Assembly (NCBI GenBank): GCA_947445525.1 | Contig: CANFDS010000002.1 | Span: forward strand, 1 to 64,000 | Length of the DNA: 64,000 nucleotides | Source: Actinomycetota bacterium | Lineage (GTDB): Bacteria; Actinomycetota; Thermoleophilia; Gaiellales; Gaiellaceae | Direction of reading: 5' to 3' | Part shown: piece by piece, positions 1 to 8,426 of the stretch | Layout: each line of letters begins with the position of its first letter | How positions within the stretch are numbered: the first letter of the stretch is position 1 | Translations under genes and position numbers: made by a program | Notes under the pieces: generated by a model | The model's database searches: none | Told to the model about the DNA's origin: nothing | The model's input: the letters and a program-made list of their open reading frames with translations, nothing else

Positions 1-1046
1 ACGCGGAAAACGCCGCCGCGGTCGACGTAGGCGATCGAGCCGCCGCCGGCGCCGATCGTGTCGACGTCCACCATCGGCACCATCGCCTGGTAGCCGGCGA
101 CCGCCGTGTCGACGAGGTGGCGCAGGCGCAGCTCGCCGCCCGGTGCAACACCGATGTCGGCCGAGGTGCCGCCCATGTCCAGCGTGATCACGTTGGGGAA
201 GCCGGCCATGCGCCCGGCCCAGATGCCGCCGATCAACCCCGCAACGGGCCCGGACATCAGTAGCGACACCGGCCGCGCGCTGGCGAGCTCGGCGCCGACG
301 GTGCCACCTGACGACTGCATCAGCTGGACGCCCTTCGCGTAGCCCGCCTCGCGCATCGCTGCGTCGAAGCGGCGCACGTAGCGCGACACCTTCGGCCCGA
401 TGTAGGCGTTCAGCGTCACCGTCGAGAAGCGCTCGTACTCGCGGTAGAGCGGCAGCACCTCGTGCGACACCGAGAGGTACGCCTCGGGGAACTCCTCGCG
501 CACGATCTCGGCGATGCGCCGCTCGTGGTCGGGATTGAGATAGGCATGCAGGAGGCACACGGAGACGGCCTCGACACCTGCCGCCTTCAGCGCGCGCACG
601 CGCTCGCGCACCTCGTTGTCGTCGAGCTCGACGAGTACCTCGCCGTGCGGCGCGGTGACGCGCTCGGCCACCGTCAGCCGGTGGCGCCGCTGCACGAGCG
701 GGTTCGCCTGCCACGGCAGATCCTGGTAGAGCGAGAAGTTGTACGGCCGCTTGTGGCGCGCGATGTGGAGGATGTCGCGGAAGCCCTCGGTGGTGATCAG
801 GCCGACGTCGGCGCCGGTGTGCTGGAGGACGATGTTGGTGGCCACCGTCGTGCCGTGCAGGATCGCGTCGAGCTCGCCGAGCGCGACGCCGGCCCGGGCG
901 CAGAGGCCCTGCACGCCGTCGACGGTGCCGCGGGCGGGGTCGTCCGGGGTCGACGGCACCTTGTCGACGGTGATCCGCCCGGTTTCCTCGTCGACGAGGA
1001 TCAGGTCGGTGAACGTGCCGCCGACATCGACGCCGACGCGCTTCAC
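1..1046 (-). CDS. hyuA: Hydantoinase/oxoprolinase subunit A (N-terminal part)
   Basis: This is the N-terminal 348 codons of a HyuA/5-oxoprolinase-type ATP-dependent amidohydrolase, which hydrolyses cyclic amides such as hydantoins; the C-terminal half lies beyond the window edge. Translation from the GTG at 1046 begins V-K-R-V-G-V-D-V-G-G-T-F-T-D, the ASKHA nucleotide-binding start of the family. It reads open to base 1, where GGGSIAYVDRGGVFR (a conserved HyuA block) appears. There is no Shine-Dalgarno sequence before the GTG. Instead the GTG overlaps the stop of a 19-codon ORF (GTGA), so translation is probably coupled. A partner hyuB, if present, would lie outside the window. Substrate is unknown; the neighbours suggest N-heterocycle breakdown. 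Confidence 0.88.
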   Translation of the reverse strand, partial: MKRVGVDVGGTFTDLILVDEETGRITVDKVPSTPDDPARGTVDGVQGLCARAGVALGELDAILHGTTVATNIVLQHTGADVGLITTEGFRDILHIARHKRPYNFSLYQDLPWQANPLVQRRHRLTVAERVTAPHGEVLVELDDNEVRERVRALKAAGVEAVSVCLLHAYLNPDHERRIAEIVREEFPEAYLSVSHEVLPLYREYERFSTVTLNAYIGPKVSRYVRRFDAAMREAGYAKGVQLMQSSGGTVGAELASARPVSLLMSGPVAGLIGGIWAGRMAGFPNVITLDMGGTSADIGVAPGGELRLRHLVDTAVAGYQAMVPMVDVDTIGAGGGSIAYVDRGGVFR

Positions 1047-1102
1047 GAGGAGTGGCGCGCGCAGGCGCTGGAGGGGAGGCAGGGGAGCGCAGTCAAAGTC
1101 AT
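1043..1102 (-). CDS. Putative leaderless 19-codon upstream ORF of hyuA
   Basis: The ORF reads MTLTALPCLPSSACARHSS and ends in a TGA that overlaps the hyuA GTG (GTGA). Its ATG lies 7 nt after a TAGGGT box, the spacing of a leaderless start, and hyuA itself lacks a ribosome binding site. It contains two Cys, three Pro and several Ser codons. By analogy with leaderless upstream ORFs in mycobacteria it could set hyuA expression through translational coupling or attenuation. This is inference; no homologue is recognised, and chance overlap is possible. Confidence 0.45.
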   Translation of the reverse strand: MTLTALPCLPSSACARHSS

Positions 1103-1109
1103 GGTGACC

Positions 1110-1115
1110 ACCCTA
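1110..1115 (-). promoter_or_regulatory. Leaderless-type -10 box before the hyuA upstream ORF
   Basis: TAGGGT on the minus strand is followed by 7 nt and then ATG at 1102, so a transcript would begin at or next to the start codon. Confidence 0.4.
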
Positions 1116-1243
1116 AGTACGCGGCACTGCCCACGCAAACGCCCTCTGCGGGAACGGCCGTCGCAGCGTCCGGGCGGCCCCGCGACCGCCTCCACCGCTG
1201 CCTATACTCCGCCGGCTGCTCCGAACCGCGCAGCGCCCCCGCC

Positions 1244-1669
1244 ATGGCCGAGCATGTTCACCACGTCCATCTCTTTACCCGCGACATCGACGCGACGGTC
1301 GCCTGGTGGCGCGACCTGCTCGGCGGCGTCGTCGCTTTCGACGGCGACTTCGGTGGCTCGCGCAACGTCTTCATGCACGTCGGTGAGGGCCGACTGCACT
1401 TCTACGACCAGCGCCTGCGCGACGAGGGCAAGGGGGCCGTTCACCACGTCGGCATCCGTACCGACGACCTCTACGCGCTGCACGCCCGGCTGGTCGCCCG
1501 GGGCGTCGCCATCCGCAGCGAGGTGCGGGAGTTCGGCTCGTGGCGCTACGTGATGTGCCCGGCGCCCGACGACGTGCTGCTCGAGCTGTTCGAGGTCGAC
1601 GGCGACCAGCTCGACCCGGCGCTGGCCGACTACTTCCTGGGCGCCGGCTGGCGCGACCGCCCGACGTGA
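1244..1669 (+). CDS. VOC (glyoxalase/dioxygenase) superfamily protein
   Basis: A 141-residue single-unit vicinal-oxygen-chelate protein. The start MAEHVHHVHLFTRDIDATVAWW is typical of glyoxalase/bleomycin-resistance folds, with an N-terminal metal-ligand His and the second half beginning near VHHVGIRTDDL. A Glu near the C-terminus (LLELFEVDG) is the usual final ligand. The ATG at 1244 is chosen because the longer upstream reading has no family similarity. Its TGA overlaps the next start (GTGA), so it is co-translated with the acyl-CoA synthetase gene. The exact reaction (lyase, dioxygenase, isomerase or epimerase) cannot be read from sequence. A TATACT box at 1203-1208 may be its promoter. 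Confidence 0.8.
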   Translation: MAEHVHHVHLFTRDIDATVAWWRDLLGGVVAFDGDFGGSRNVFMHVGEGRLHFYDQRLRDEGKGAVHHVGIRTDDLYALHARLVARGVAIRSEVREFGSWRYVMCPAPDDVLLELFEVDGDQLDPALADYFLGAGWRDRPT

Positions 1670-3315
1670 GCCGGACGATCGGCGAGCTGCCGGCCGCAGC
1701 GGCGGCCCGCTGGCCCGACCGCGAGGCGCTGGTTTTCGGCGACCGCCGCTGGACGTTCGCCGGGCTCGAGGCCGAGGTCGACCGTGCGGCGCGCGCGCTC
1801 GTCGCGCTCGGCGTCGCGCCCGGCGACAAGGTCGCGCTGTGGCTGATGAACCGGCCGGAGTGGATCTTTCTGCTCTTCGGGATCATCCGTGTGGGCGCGG
1901 TGCTCGTGCCGCTCAACACGCGCTTCCGCGAGGACGACGTGCGCTTCGTCGTCGGGCACGCGGAAGCGACGACGCTGATCCAGAGCGACCGCTCGGGCCC
2001 TGTCGACTTTCTCACCCAGACGCGCAACGTGCTGCCCGGCCTGGGCGCGCACGCGCCCGGCGACCCGGCCGACCCGGCGTTCCCCGAGCTCCGCCGCGTG
2101 ATCACCGTCGGCAGCGCGCCCAGCGACGGCGTGCTCTGGTGGGAGGACTGCCTCGCCCGCGCCGACGACGTGCCGCCGGCAACGATCGCGGCCCGCGCCG
2201 CCGCGGTTGAGCCCGACGACACGGCGATGATCATCTACACGTCGGGCACGACGGGCTTCCCCAAAGGTGCGATGCACGGGCACCGCTGCATCCGCGCCAA
2301 GGTCGACCGCGCGCAGCGGCTCGGCATCACCGCCGACGACGTGCTCCTCTGTTACCTGCCGCTCTTCCATCTCTACGGCCTGGCCGACCTGGCGCTGATG
2401 TCTCCGGTCACGGGCAGCCGCCTCGTGCTGACCGAGGGCTTCGACCCCGAGGAGAGCGTCCGCCTGATCGAGCGGGAGCGCGTGACGATGGTGCACGGCT
2501 TCGACATCCACTACCAGGGCCTGATGGACATCCGGGCCCGGCTCGACGCCGACGTGTCGAGCCTGCGTTTGGGCTCGATCCCGGCCGGGGCCGAGGACAC
2601 GTTGCCGGTGGTGCGGCGCATCCTGCGCGAGTTCTGCCCGGTCGTGTCGGCGTACGGCCTCACCGAGGGCTGGTGCTGCGCGGCCATCGGCTTCCCGGAC
2701 GGCAGCGAGGAGCAGCGGACGAGCACCTCGGGCTTCCCGATGCCGGGCTACGAGTTCCGCGTCATCGACCCCGAGACGGGAGCCGACCGGCCGACCGGGG
2801 AGCCGGGCGAGCTCCTGCTGCGCAGCTACCTGGTCACGCAGGGCTACTACCGCGAGCCCGAGCTGACCGCGCTGGCGATCGACGCCGACGGCTGGCTGCA
2901 TACCGGCGACATGGGCACGCTGCGCGACGACGGGCACGTCCGCTACCTCGGCCGCTTCAAGGACATGCTCAAGGTCGGGGGCGAGAACGTCTCCCCGCTC
3001 GAGGTCGAGGGCTACCTGCTCGTGCGGCACCCGCTGCTGCAGATCGCGATCGTCGGCTACCCCGACGCCCGCCTCAACGAGGTGCCGGTCGCATTCGCCG
3101 TGACGGCACCGGAGTGCGTGCTGGGCGAGGAGGAGCTGGAGGCGGCGATCATCGGCTCCTGCCGCGGGCGCCTGGCGAGCTTCAAGATCCCGCGCCGCGT
3201 CTTCGTCGTCGCTGCGCTGCCGATGACGGCATCCGGCAAGGTGCAGAAGCACCAGCTGCGCGACCTCGCGCTCGAGCTGCTGGGCGTCCCCGCCGGCACC
3301 CGGCCGCGTCCCTGA
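1666..3315 (+). CDS. AMP-dependent acyl-CoA synthetase (class I adenylate-forming)
   Basis: A 549-residue enzyme that would activate a carboxylic acid to acyl-AMP and then acyl-CoA. It has the A3 phosphate-binding loop YTSGTTGFPKG, the A5 motif YGLTEG, the A7/A8 hinge region TGDMGTLRDDGHVRYLGRFKD followed by KVGGENVSPLEVE, and the A10 catalytic lysine in ASGKVQK near the end. The start is the GTG at 1666 (VSRTIGELP), which overlaps the stop of the VOC gene. The acid is probably a product of this catabolic cluster, but specificity is unknown. Confidence 0.88.
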   Translation: MSRTIGELPAAAAARWPDREALVFGDRRWTFAGLEAEVDRAARALVALGVAPGDKVALWLMNRPEWIFLLFGIIRVGAVLVPLNTRFREDDVRFVVGHAEATTLIQSDRSGPVDFLTQTRNVLPGLGAHAPGDPADPAFPELRRVITVGSAPSDGVLWWEDCLARADDVPPATIAARAAAVEPDDTAMIIYTSGTTGFPKGAMHGHRCIRAKVDRAQRLGITADDVLLCYLPLFHLYGLADLALMSPVTGSRLVLTEGFDPEESVRLIERERVTMVHGFDIHYQGLMDIRARLDADVSSLRLGSIPAGAEDTLPVVRRILREFCPVVSAYGLTEGWCCAAIGFPDGSEEQRTSTSGFPMPGYEFRVIDPETGADRPTGEPGELLLRSYLVTQGYYREPELTALAIDADGWLHTGDMGTLRDDGHVRYLGRFKDMLKVGGENVSPLEVEGYLLVRHPLLQIAIVGYPDARLNEVPVAFAVTAPECVLGEEELEAAIIGSCRGRLASFKIPRRVFVVAALPMTASGKVQKHQLRDLALELLGVPAGTRPRP

Positions 3316-3343
3316 CCGATCCAGCCCACGAGGAGGAAGCCTC

Positions 3344-4903
3344 ATGCCCACCGGACCCAAGCCGCCGACACTCCGGCAGATCCAGGACATCGCCGACGGC
3401 TTCGGCATCGAGCTGACCGGGGAGGAGGCGCAGGAGTACCAGAGCCTGATGGTCGGGACGATGGAGTCGTACCGGCGCGTCGAGGCCTACCCCGAGCAGC
3501 GGCTGCCCGTGAAGTACCCGCGCACGCCCGGGTATCGGCCCGCCCAGGAGGAGAATCCCTACAACGGCTGGTACTGGCGCTGCCGGATCGAGGGCGCCGC
3601 CACGGGGCCGCTGAAGGGCTACGAGGTGGGGGTCAAGGACTGCATCTCGGTGGCCGGCGTCCCGATGATGAACGGCTGCCAGGTGTTCGAGGGCTACGTC
3701 CCCGACATCGACGCGACGGTGGTGACGCGGCTGCTCGACGCCGGCGCCACCATCGTCGGCAAGACGAACGCCGCCGACTGCTCGTTCTCGGGCTCGGGCC
3801 ACACGTGTGCGCACGGCCCCGTCATGAACCCGCGCCGGCCGACGCACTCGCCGGGCGGCTCGTCCAAGGGGTCGGGCGTCGTCGTCGCCGCCGGCGACGT
3901 GCCGATGGCGCTGGGCGCCGACCAGGGCGGCTCGATCCGGATCCCCGGCTCGTGGTGCGGCGTCGTGGCGCACAAGCCGACGTACGGCCTCGTCCCGTAC
4001 ACCGGCTGCATGATGATCGAGATGACGCTCGACACATGCGGGCCGATGACCGACAGCGTCGAGAACTCGGCGCGCATGCTGTCGGCGCTCGCCGGGCCCG
4101 ACCCGCTCGACCCGCGCCAGCGCGGCGTCATCCCGGCCGACTACGTGCGCGACTACCTGCCGGCGATCGGGGCGGGCGTCAAGGGGCTGAAGATCGGTGT
4201 CGTGCGCGAGGGCTTCGACCAGCCCGACGGGCTGATCGGCGGCCTGCCGGGCTCCGACCCGCAGGTCGACGCCGCGGTGCGCGCGGCGATCCGCCGCCTC
4301 GAGGCCGCCGGCGCCGTCGCCACCGAGGTCTCGATCCCGATGCACGTCGACGCCTTCCACGTGTGGAACGTGATCGCGGTCGAGGGCGCGACCGAGTTCA
4401 TGCTCAAGGGCCGCGGCGTCGGCACCAACTTCGAAGGCTTCTACAACACCGGCCTGATGGACATGGTCGGCCGGGGCTTCGACTCCCGCGCCTCGGACTT
4501 CCCGGTGACCGTGAAGCTCCTGCTCCTGCTGGGCGAGCACATGAACCGTGCCTACCACGGCCGCTACTACGCGCTGGCGCAGAACATCCGCCACCTGACG
4601 CGCAAGGCCTACGACGACGTGCTCGCGAGCTACGACGTGCTCGTGATGCCGACGATCCCGATCGTCGCGCAGCCGATCCCGCCCCGCGACGCGCCGATCC
4701 CGCTGTCGGTGTTCCACTCGCTGCAGATGATCCAGAACACGCCACAGGCCAACGTCACGGGCCACCCGGCGATCTCGGTGCCGTGCGGCGTCGTCGACGG
4801 CCTGCCGGTAGGCCTGATGGTGACGGGCCGGCACTTCGACGACCTCACCGTCCTCCGCGTTGCCGACGCGATCGAGCGGTCGGGTGATTGGCAGGCCGCC
4901 TGA
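3344..4903 (+). CDS. Amidase signature family protein
   Basis: A 519-residue amidase of the GatA/AmiE-signature family, which hydrolyses C-N bonds with a Ser-cisSer-Lys triad. The triad is visible as Lys98 (VGVKDC), the Ser173/Ser174 pair (GGSSKGSG) and the nucleophile Ser197 (DQGGSIRIP). It is longer at the N-terminus (about 70 residues) than minimal amidases. A strong ribosome binding site, GAGGAGGAAG, sits 7 nt before the ATG. It follows the acyl-CoA synthetase by 28 nt in the same direction. No gatB or gatC is near, so a catabolic amidase is more likely than the tRNA amidotransferase subunit. Confidence 0.87.
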   Translation: MPTGPKPPTLRQIQDIADGFGIELTGEEAQEYQSLMVGTMESYRRVEAYPEQRLPVKYPRTPGYRPAQEENPYNGWYWRCRIEGAATGPLKGYEVGVKDCISVAGVPMMNGCQVFEGYVPDIDATVVTRLLDAGATIVGKTNAADCSFSGSGHTCAHGPVMNPRRPTHSPGGSSKGSGVVVAAGDVPMALGADQGGSIRIPGSWCGVVAHKPTYGLVPYTGCMMIEMTLDTCGPMTDSVENSARMLSALAGPDPLDPRQRGVIPADYVRDYLPAIGAGVKGLKIGVVREGFDQPDGLIGGLPGSDPQVDAAVRAAIRRLEAAGAVATEVSIPMHVDAFHVWNVIAVEGATEFMLKGRGVGTNFEGFYNTGLMDMVGRGFDSRASDFPVTVKLLLLLGEHMNRAYHGRYYALAQNIRHLTRKAYDDVLASYDVLVMPTIPIVAQPIPPRDAPIPLSVFHSLQMIQNTPQANVTGHPAISVPCGVVDGLPVGLMVTGRHFDDLTVLRVADAIERSGDWQAA

Positions 4904-4928
4904 CCCGTCTGACCCGGCTTGCCCTCAC

Positions 4929-4934
4929 TAGAAT
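4929..4934 (+). promoter_or_regulatory. Leaderless-type -10 box of the monooxygenase gene
   Basis: TAGAAT followed by exactly 6 nt and the GTG at 4941. There is no Shine-Dalgarno sequence, so a leaderless transcript is likely. Confidence 0.5.
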
Positions 4935-4940
4935 CGAAGC

Positions 4941-6887
4941 GTGAAAACCGCTCCGATCCACGCGTCCGACGCTGCCATCCGCGATGCCCTCGCGGCCGCC
5001 GACATCCCCGTGCTCTGCATGGTGCTCGTGCACCTCACCGGCGAGCGCCGCTGGATCGAGGCGCCGTTCCTGCCCGTCCGCGACATCAGCTTCTTCGCCG
5101 ACGAGTCGGGCGGTCTGCCCGCGGACGTACAGGCGCAGGTGCGGGAGGCCGCGTTCTCGGCGCTCGCTGCGTTGCGCGACGGTGCCACGCTGCCGGAGTC
5201 GCTGCCGGCCGACGGGCTCTTCGCCGAGATGATGAGCGTGTGCGTGGCCGAGCGGGTCGGCGACGACTACGTGCCGATGATGCTCGAGGAGATGGGCCTG
5301 CGCGACCGCGACGCGACGTGGCAGCGCGCCGTGCAGCCCGTGCCGCCGCCCGGGTTCCGGGTGCTCGTGGTCGGCGCCGGCATGTCCGGCATCTGCCTCG
5401 CCGGCAAGCTCGAGGCGGCGGGCATTCCTTACGTGGTTGTCGAGAAGAACGCGGCGCTCGGCGGTACCTGGCTGGAGAACACGTACCCCGAGGTCGGCTG
5501 CGACGTGCCGAACCACTTCTACTCGTTCTCCGACCGGCCGAACCCCGACTGGAGCAGCTACTTCTCGAAGGGCCCGGAGATCTGGGACTACCTCGAGCAG
5601 TGCGCCCGGGAGCTCGGCGTGCTGCCACACATCCGCTACGGCGCGGAGGTTACGACCGTGGCGTACGACGAGGAGAGCGCGCTCTGGACGGCGCAGCTCA
5701 GCCTCGCCGACGGCACCACCGACGAGCTCACAGCCAGCGTCTTCGTGTCGGCGGTCGGCCAGCTCAACCGGCCCAAGCTGCCGAAGCTCGACGGGCTCGA
5801 CAGCTTCGCCGGCCCGGCTTTCCACACGGCGCGCTGGCGCCACGACGTCGACCTCACGGGCAAGCGCGTCGCCGTGATCGGCACCGGCGCGAGCGCCATG
5901 CAGCTCCTGCGCACCACCGCCGAGGTGGCCGAGCGGGTCGTCATCCTGCAGCGCTCGCCGCAGTGGGCGATTCCCAACCCGGACTACCACCGGCAGGTCG
6001 GGCCGGAGAAGAAGTGGCTACTCGAGCACGTCCCGTTCTACGCCGGCTGGTACCGCTTCACGCTCGCCTGGCGCTTCGGCGACCAGCTGCTGCCCTCGGT
6101 GCAGATCGACCCGGACTGGCCGCACCCCGAGCGGTCGGTGAGTGCCCGCAACGACCGCCACCGCGAGTACCTCAGCGACTACATCCGCGCCGAGCTCGGC
6201 GACCGCCCCGACCTGCTCGCCAAGGCGCTGCCCGGGTACCCGCCCTACGGTAAGCGGATCCTCGTCGACAACCACTGGTTCCGCTCGCTCACGCGCGACA
6301 ACGTCGACCTGGTGACCGACGGCATCGAGCGCGTCACGCCGACCGGCATCCTGCTGGAGACCGGCGAGGAGATCCCGGTCGACGTGATCGTGCTGGCGAC
6401 CGGGTTCGAGACGAGCCGCATGATCTGGCCGCTGGAGGTTGTCGGGCGCGACGGCGTCACCCTGCGCGACCTGTGGGGCGACAACGACGCGCAGGCGTAT
6501 CTCGGCATCACCGTGCCGGGGTTCCCCAACCTCTTCTGCCTGTACGGGCCGAACACGAACCTCGGGCACGGCGGCAGCATCATCTTCGTCGCCGAGTGCC
6601 AGGTGCGCTACGTGATGGCCTGCCTCACGCTGCTGCTCGAGCGCGGCCTCACGACGCTCGAGGTGCGCGCCGAGGTGCACGAGGAGTACAACCGCCGCCT
6701 CGACGAGGCGCACGCCGGCCTGATCTGGACGCATCGCGGGATGGACACCTGGTACCGCAACGAGCACGGCCGCGTGGTCAGTATCCTGCCGTGGCGGCTA
6801 GTCGACTACTGGCGCCTCACGCTGGAGCCGGAGCACGGCGACTTCGCGGTGGCCGGCGACCTCGCGCCGGCCGGCACGACGGGGTAG
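4941..6887 (+). CDS. FAD/NADPH-dependent monooxygenase, Baeyer-Villiger type
   Basis: A 648-residue flavoprotein monooxygenase. The FAD site GAGMSG is at residues 145-150, followed by the GG-T-W block (LGGTWLENTYPEVGCD). The Baeyer-Villiger fingerprint FxGxxxHxxxW is present as FAGPAFHTARW (289-299), and the second Rossmann motif (VIGTGASAMQ) binds NADPH. The first ~137 residues form an extra N-terminal region absent from short enzymes such as cyclohexanone monooxygenase, and its role is unclear. It would insert oxygen next to a ketone or oxidise a heteroatom. It lies in the catabolic cluster but has its own promoter. Confidence 0.87.
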   Translation: MKTAPIHASDAAIRDALAAADIPVLCMVLVHLTGERRWIEAPFLPVRDISFFADESGGLPADVQAQVREAAFSALAALRDGATLPESLPADGLFAEMMSVCVAERVGDDYVPMMLEEMGLRDRDATWQRAVQPVPPPGFRVLVVGAGMSGICLAGKLEAAGIPYVVVEKNAALGGTWLENTYPEVGCDVPNHFYSFSDRPNPDWSSYFSKGPEIWDYLEQCARELGVLPHIRYGAEVTTVAYDEESALWTAQLSLADGTTDELTASVFVSAVGQLNRPKLPKLDGLDSFAGPAFHTARWRHDVDLTGKRVAVIGTGASAMQLLRTTAEVAERVVILQRSPQWAIPNPDYHRQVGPEKKWLLEHVPFYAGWYRFTLAWRFGDQLLPSVQIDPDWPHPERSVSARNDRHREYLSDYIRAELGDRPDLLAKALPGYPPYGKRILVDNHWFRSLTRDNVDLVTDGIERVTPTGILLETGEEIPVDVIVLATGFETSRMIWPLEVVGRDGVTLRDLWGDNDAQAYLGITVPGFPNLFCLYGPNTNLGHGGSIIFVAECQVRYVMACLTLLLERGLTTLEVRAEVHEEYNRRLDEAHAGLIWTHRGMDTWYRNEHGRVVSILPWRLVDYWRLTLEPEHGDFAVAGDLAPAGTTG

Positions 6888-6969
6888 CCGGGCCCAGCGG
6901 CCAGGCGCCGCGGCCCGCCATCGAGCACCGCCGCGGCCCGTCGCCGCCACGTCGACCCCCACGTCGCGT

Positions 6970-6975
6970 TAGGCT
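6970..6975 (+). promoter_or_regulatory. Leaderless-type -10 box of the hydantoinase operon
   Basis: TAGGCT followed by 6 nt and the ATG at 6982. It would drive the hydantoinase and molybdenum hydroxylase genes as one transcript. Confidence 0.5.
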
Positions 6976-6981
6976 CTCGCC

Positions 6982-8424
6982 ATGACTTTCGATCTGGTGG
7001 TTCAGGGTGGCACCGTCGTCACGCCGACGAGCGTCGAGCAGCTCGACGTCGGCGTCCGGGACGGGAAGATCGCGGCGCTCGGCGCGCCCGGCTCGCTCGC
7101 GGCGCAGGGCGCGCGTCAGACGATCGCGGCCGACGGCTGCCTGGTGATCCCCGGCGGCATCGACCCGCACGTCCACTACGACATGGGCTTCGCGGCAGTG
7201 CGCTCGGAGGATCGCAAGTACTCGGTCGCGCCGGCGTGGGGCGGCACGACAACGGTGATCGACCAGGTCTTCCACGAGGGCGACGCCTCGCTCGTGCAGA
7301 CCGTCGAGGAGCGCAAGGCGTCGGCGGCCGGCCTGATGGCGGTCGACTACTCGTTTCACGTGCTGCTCTCGGCGAACCCGAGCTTCGAGGTGATGGACGA
7401 GATCGGCGCGGTCATCCGGGGCGGCATCCCGACGATCAAGACGCTCACGACGTACGGCTGGATGTCGGACGACGGGCACATCTGGGGCGTCTACAACGAG
7501 GTGGCGAAGCACGGCGGCCTGGCGATCGCCCACGCCGAGGACGACGCGATCGCCAACTGGCTGACGAAGAAGGCTCTGCGCGAGGGGCACACGCACGGGG
7601 CCTACATCGTCGAGACGCGTGGGCCGCTCGTCGAAGAGGCCGCGGTGCGGCGGCTGGCCCTGCTGGCCGAGCGCTCCGGGGCGCCGCTCTACTTCTTCCA
7701 CGTCGGCGCGGGCAGCGCCGCCGCGGCGATCGGCGAGTACCGCCGGCGCGGCGTGCCGATCTACGGCGAGTCGCTGATCACGTATCTCTCGTTCACCGCT
7801 GACAAGCTGTGGGACGACGAGAACCGCGGCCTGCTCTGGAACAACTACCCGGTGATCAAACACCAGGCCGATCAGGATCGCCTCTGGAGCGCCCTCACTG
7901 CCGACGAGCTGCAGGTCGTCAGCTCCGACCACTTCAGCACCACCAGCGAGACCCGCTACGAGCACATGGGCACGCGCGTCGACAATCTTCAGGCCGGCCA
8001 GGCCGCCGTCGAGATGCGACTGCCGGTGCTGTACTCGCGCGGCGTCGCAGAAGGCCGCATCGGGCTGCGCCGCTTCGTCGAGCTTGTCTCCACGAACGCC
8101 GCCAAGATCATGGGCCTCTACCCGCAGAAGGGTGCCCTCCAGGTCGGCAGCGACGCCGACATCACGGTAATCGACCCCAACGCCTTGTGGCAGGTGCGCT
8201 GGCAGGAGCACCACATGATCGCCGACTACAACTGCTGGGAGGGCGAGGAGCTGAAGGGCAGGGTCAAGGCGACCGTGCTGCGCGGAACACCGCTCGTGCT
8301 GGACGGCAGCTGGGTCGGGCCGACCGCGTCGGGCGCGTTCCTTCCCCGCACGCTCGACCCGCGCATCGTCGGCCCCGGCGCCGACCTCACCGCCACGCGC
8401 GAGTCGGCCGGCAGCCCCGGCTGA
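6982..8424 (+). CDS. Dihydropyrimidinase / D-hydantoinase family cyclic amidohydrolase
   Basis: A 480-residue metal-dependent amidohydrolase that would open a cyclic diamide ring (hydantoin, dihydropyrimidine or similar). The binuclear metal ligands are in place: His63 and His65 (DPHVHYD), the carboxylated Lys153 (TIKTLTTYG), His184 (AIAHAEDD), His239 (YFFHVG) and Asp315 (VVSSDHF). The C-terminal NAAKIMGLYPQKGALQVGSDADITVID is the usual domain end. The next gene starts 2 nt after its stop, so ring opening and heterocycle hydroxylation are probably expressed together. Confidence 0.9.
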   Translation: MTFDLVVQGGTVVTPTSVEQLDVGVRDGKIAALGAPGSLAAQGARQTIAADGCLVIPGGIDPHVHYDMGFAAVRSEDRKYSVAPAWGGTTTVIDQVFHEGDASLVQTVEERKASAAGLMAVDYSFHVLLSANPSFEVMDEIGAVIRGGIPTIKTLTTYGWMSDDGHIWGVYNEVAKHGGLAIAHAEDDAIANWLTKKALREGHTHGAYIVETRGPLVEEAAVRRLALLAERSGAPLYFFHVGAGSAAAAIGEYRRRGVPIYGESLITYLSFTADKLWDDENRGLLWNNYPVIKHQADQDRLWSALTADELQVVSSDHFSTTSETRYEHMGTRVDNLQAGQAAVEMRLPVLYSRGVAEGRIGLRRFVELVSTNAAKIMGLYPQKGALQVGSDADITVIDPNALWQVRWQEHHMIADYNCWEGEELKGRVKATVLRGTPLVLDGSWVGPTASGAFLPRTLDPRIVGPGADLTATRESAGSPG

Positions 8425-8426
8425 CC

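Noticed and set aside
462-1553. Long plus-strand open frame of 363 codons over the hyuA region
   Set aside because: It runs antisense to hyuA, whose minus-strand translation has clear family motifs, and its residue make-up is that of a shadow frame in GC-rich DNA.
3344-4903. GatA subunit of the tRNA amidotransferase
   Set aside because: Amidase signature is shared, but gatB and gatC are absent nearby and the gene lies in a catabolic cluster.
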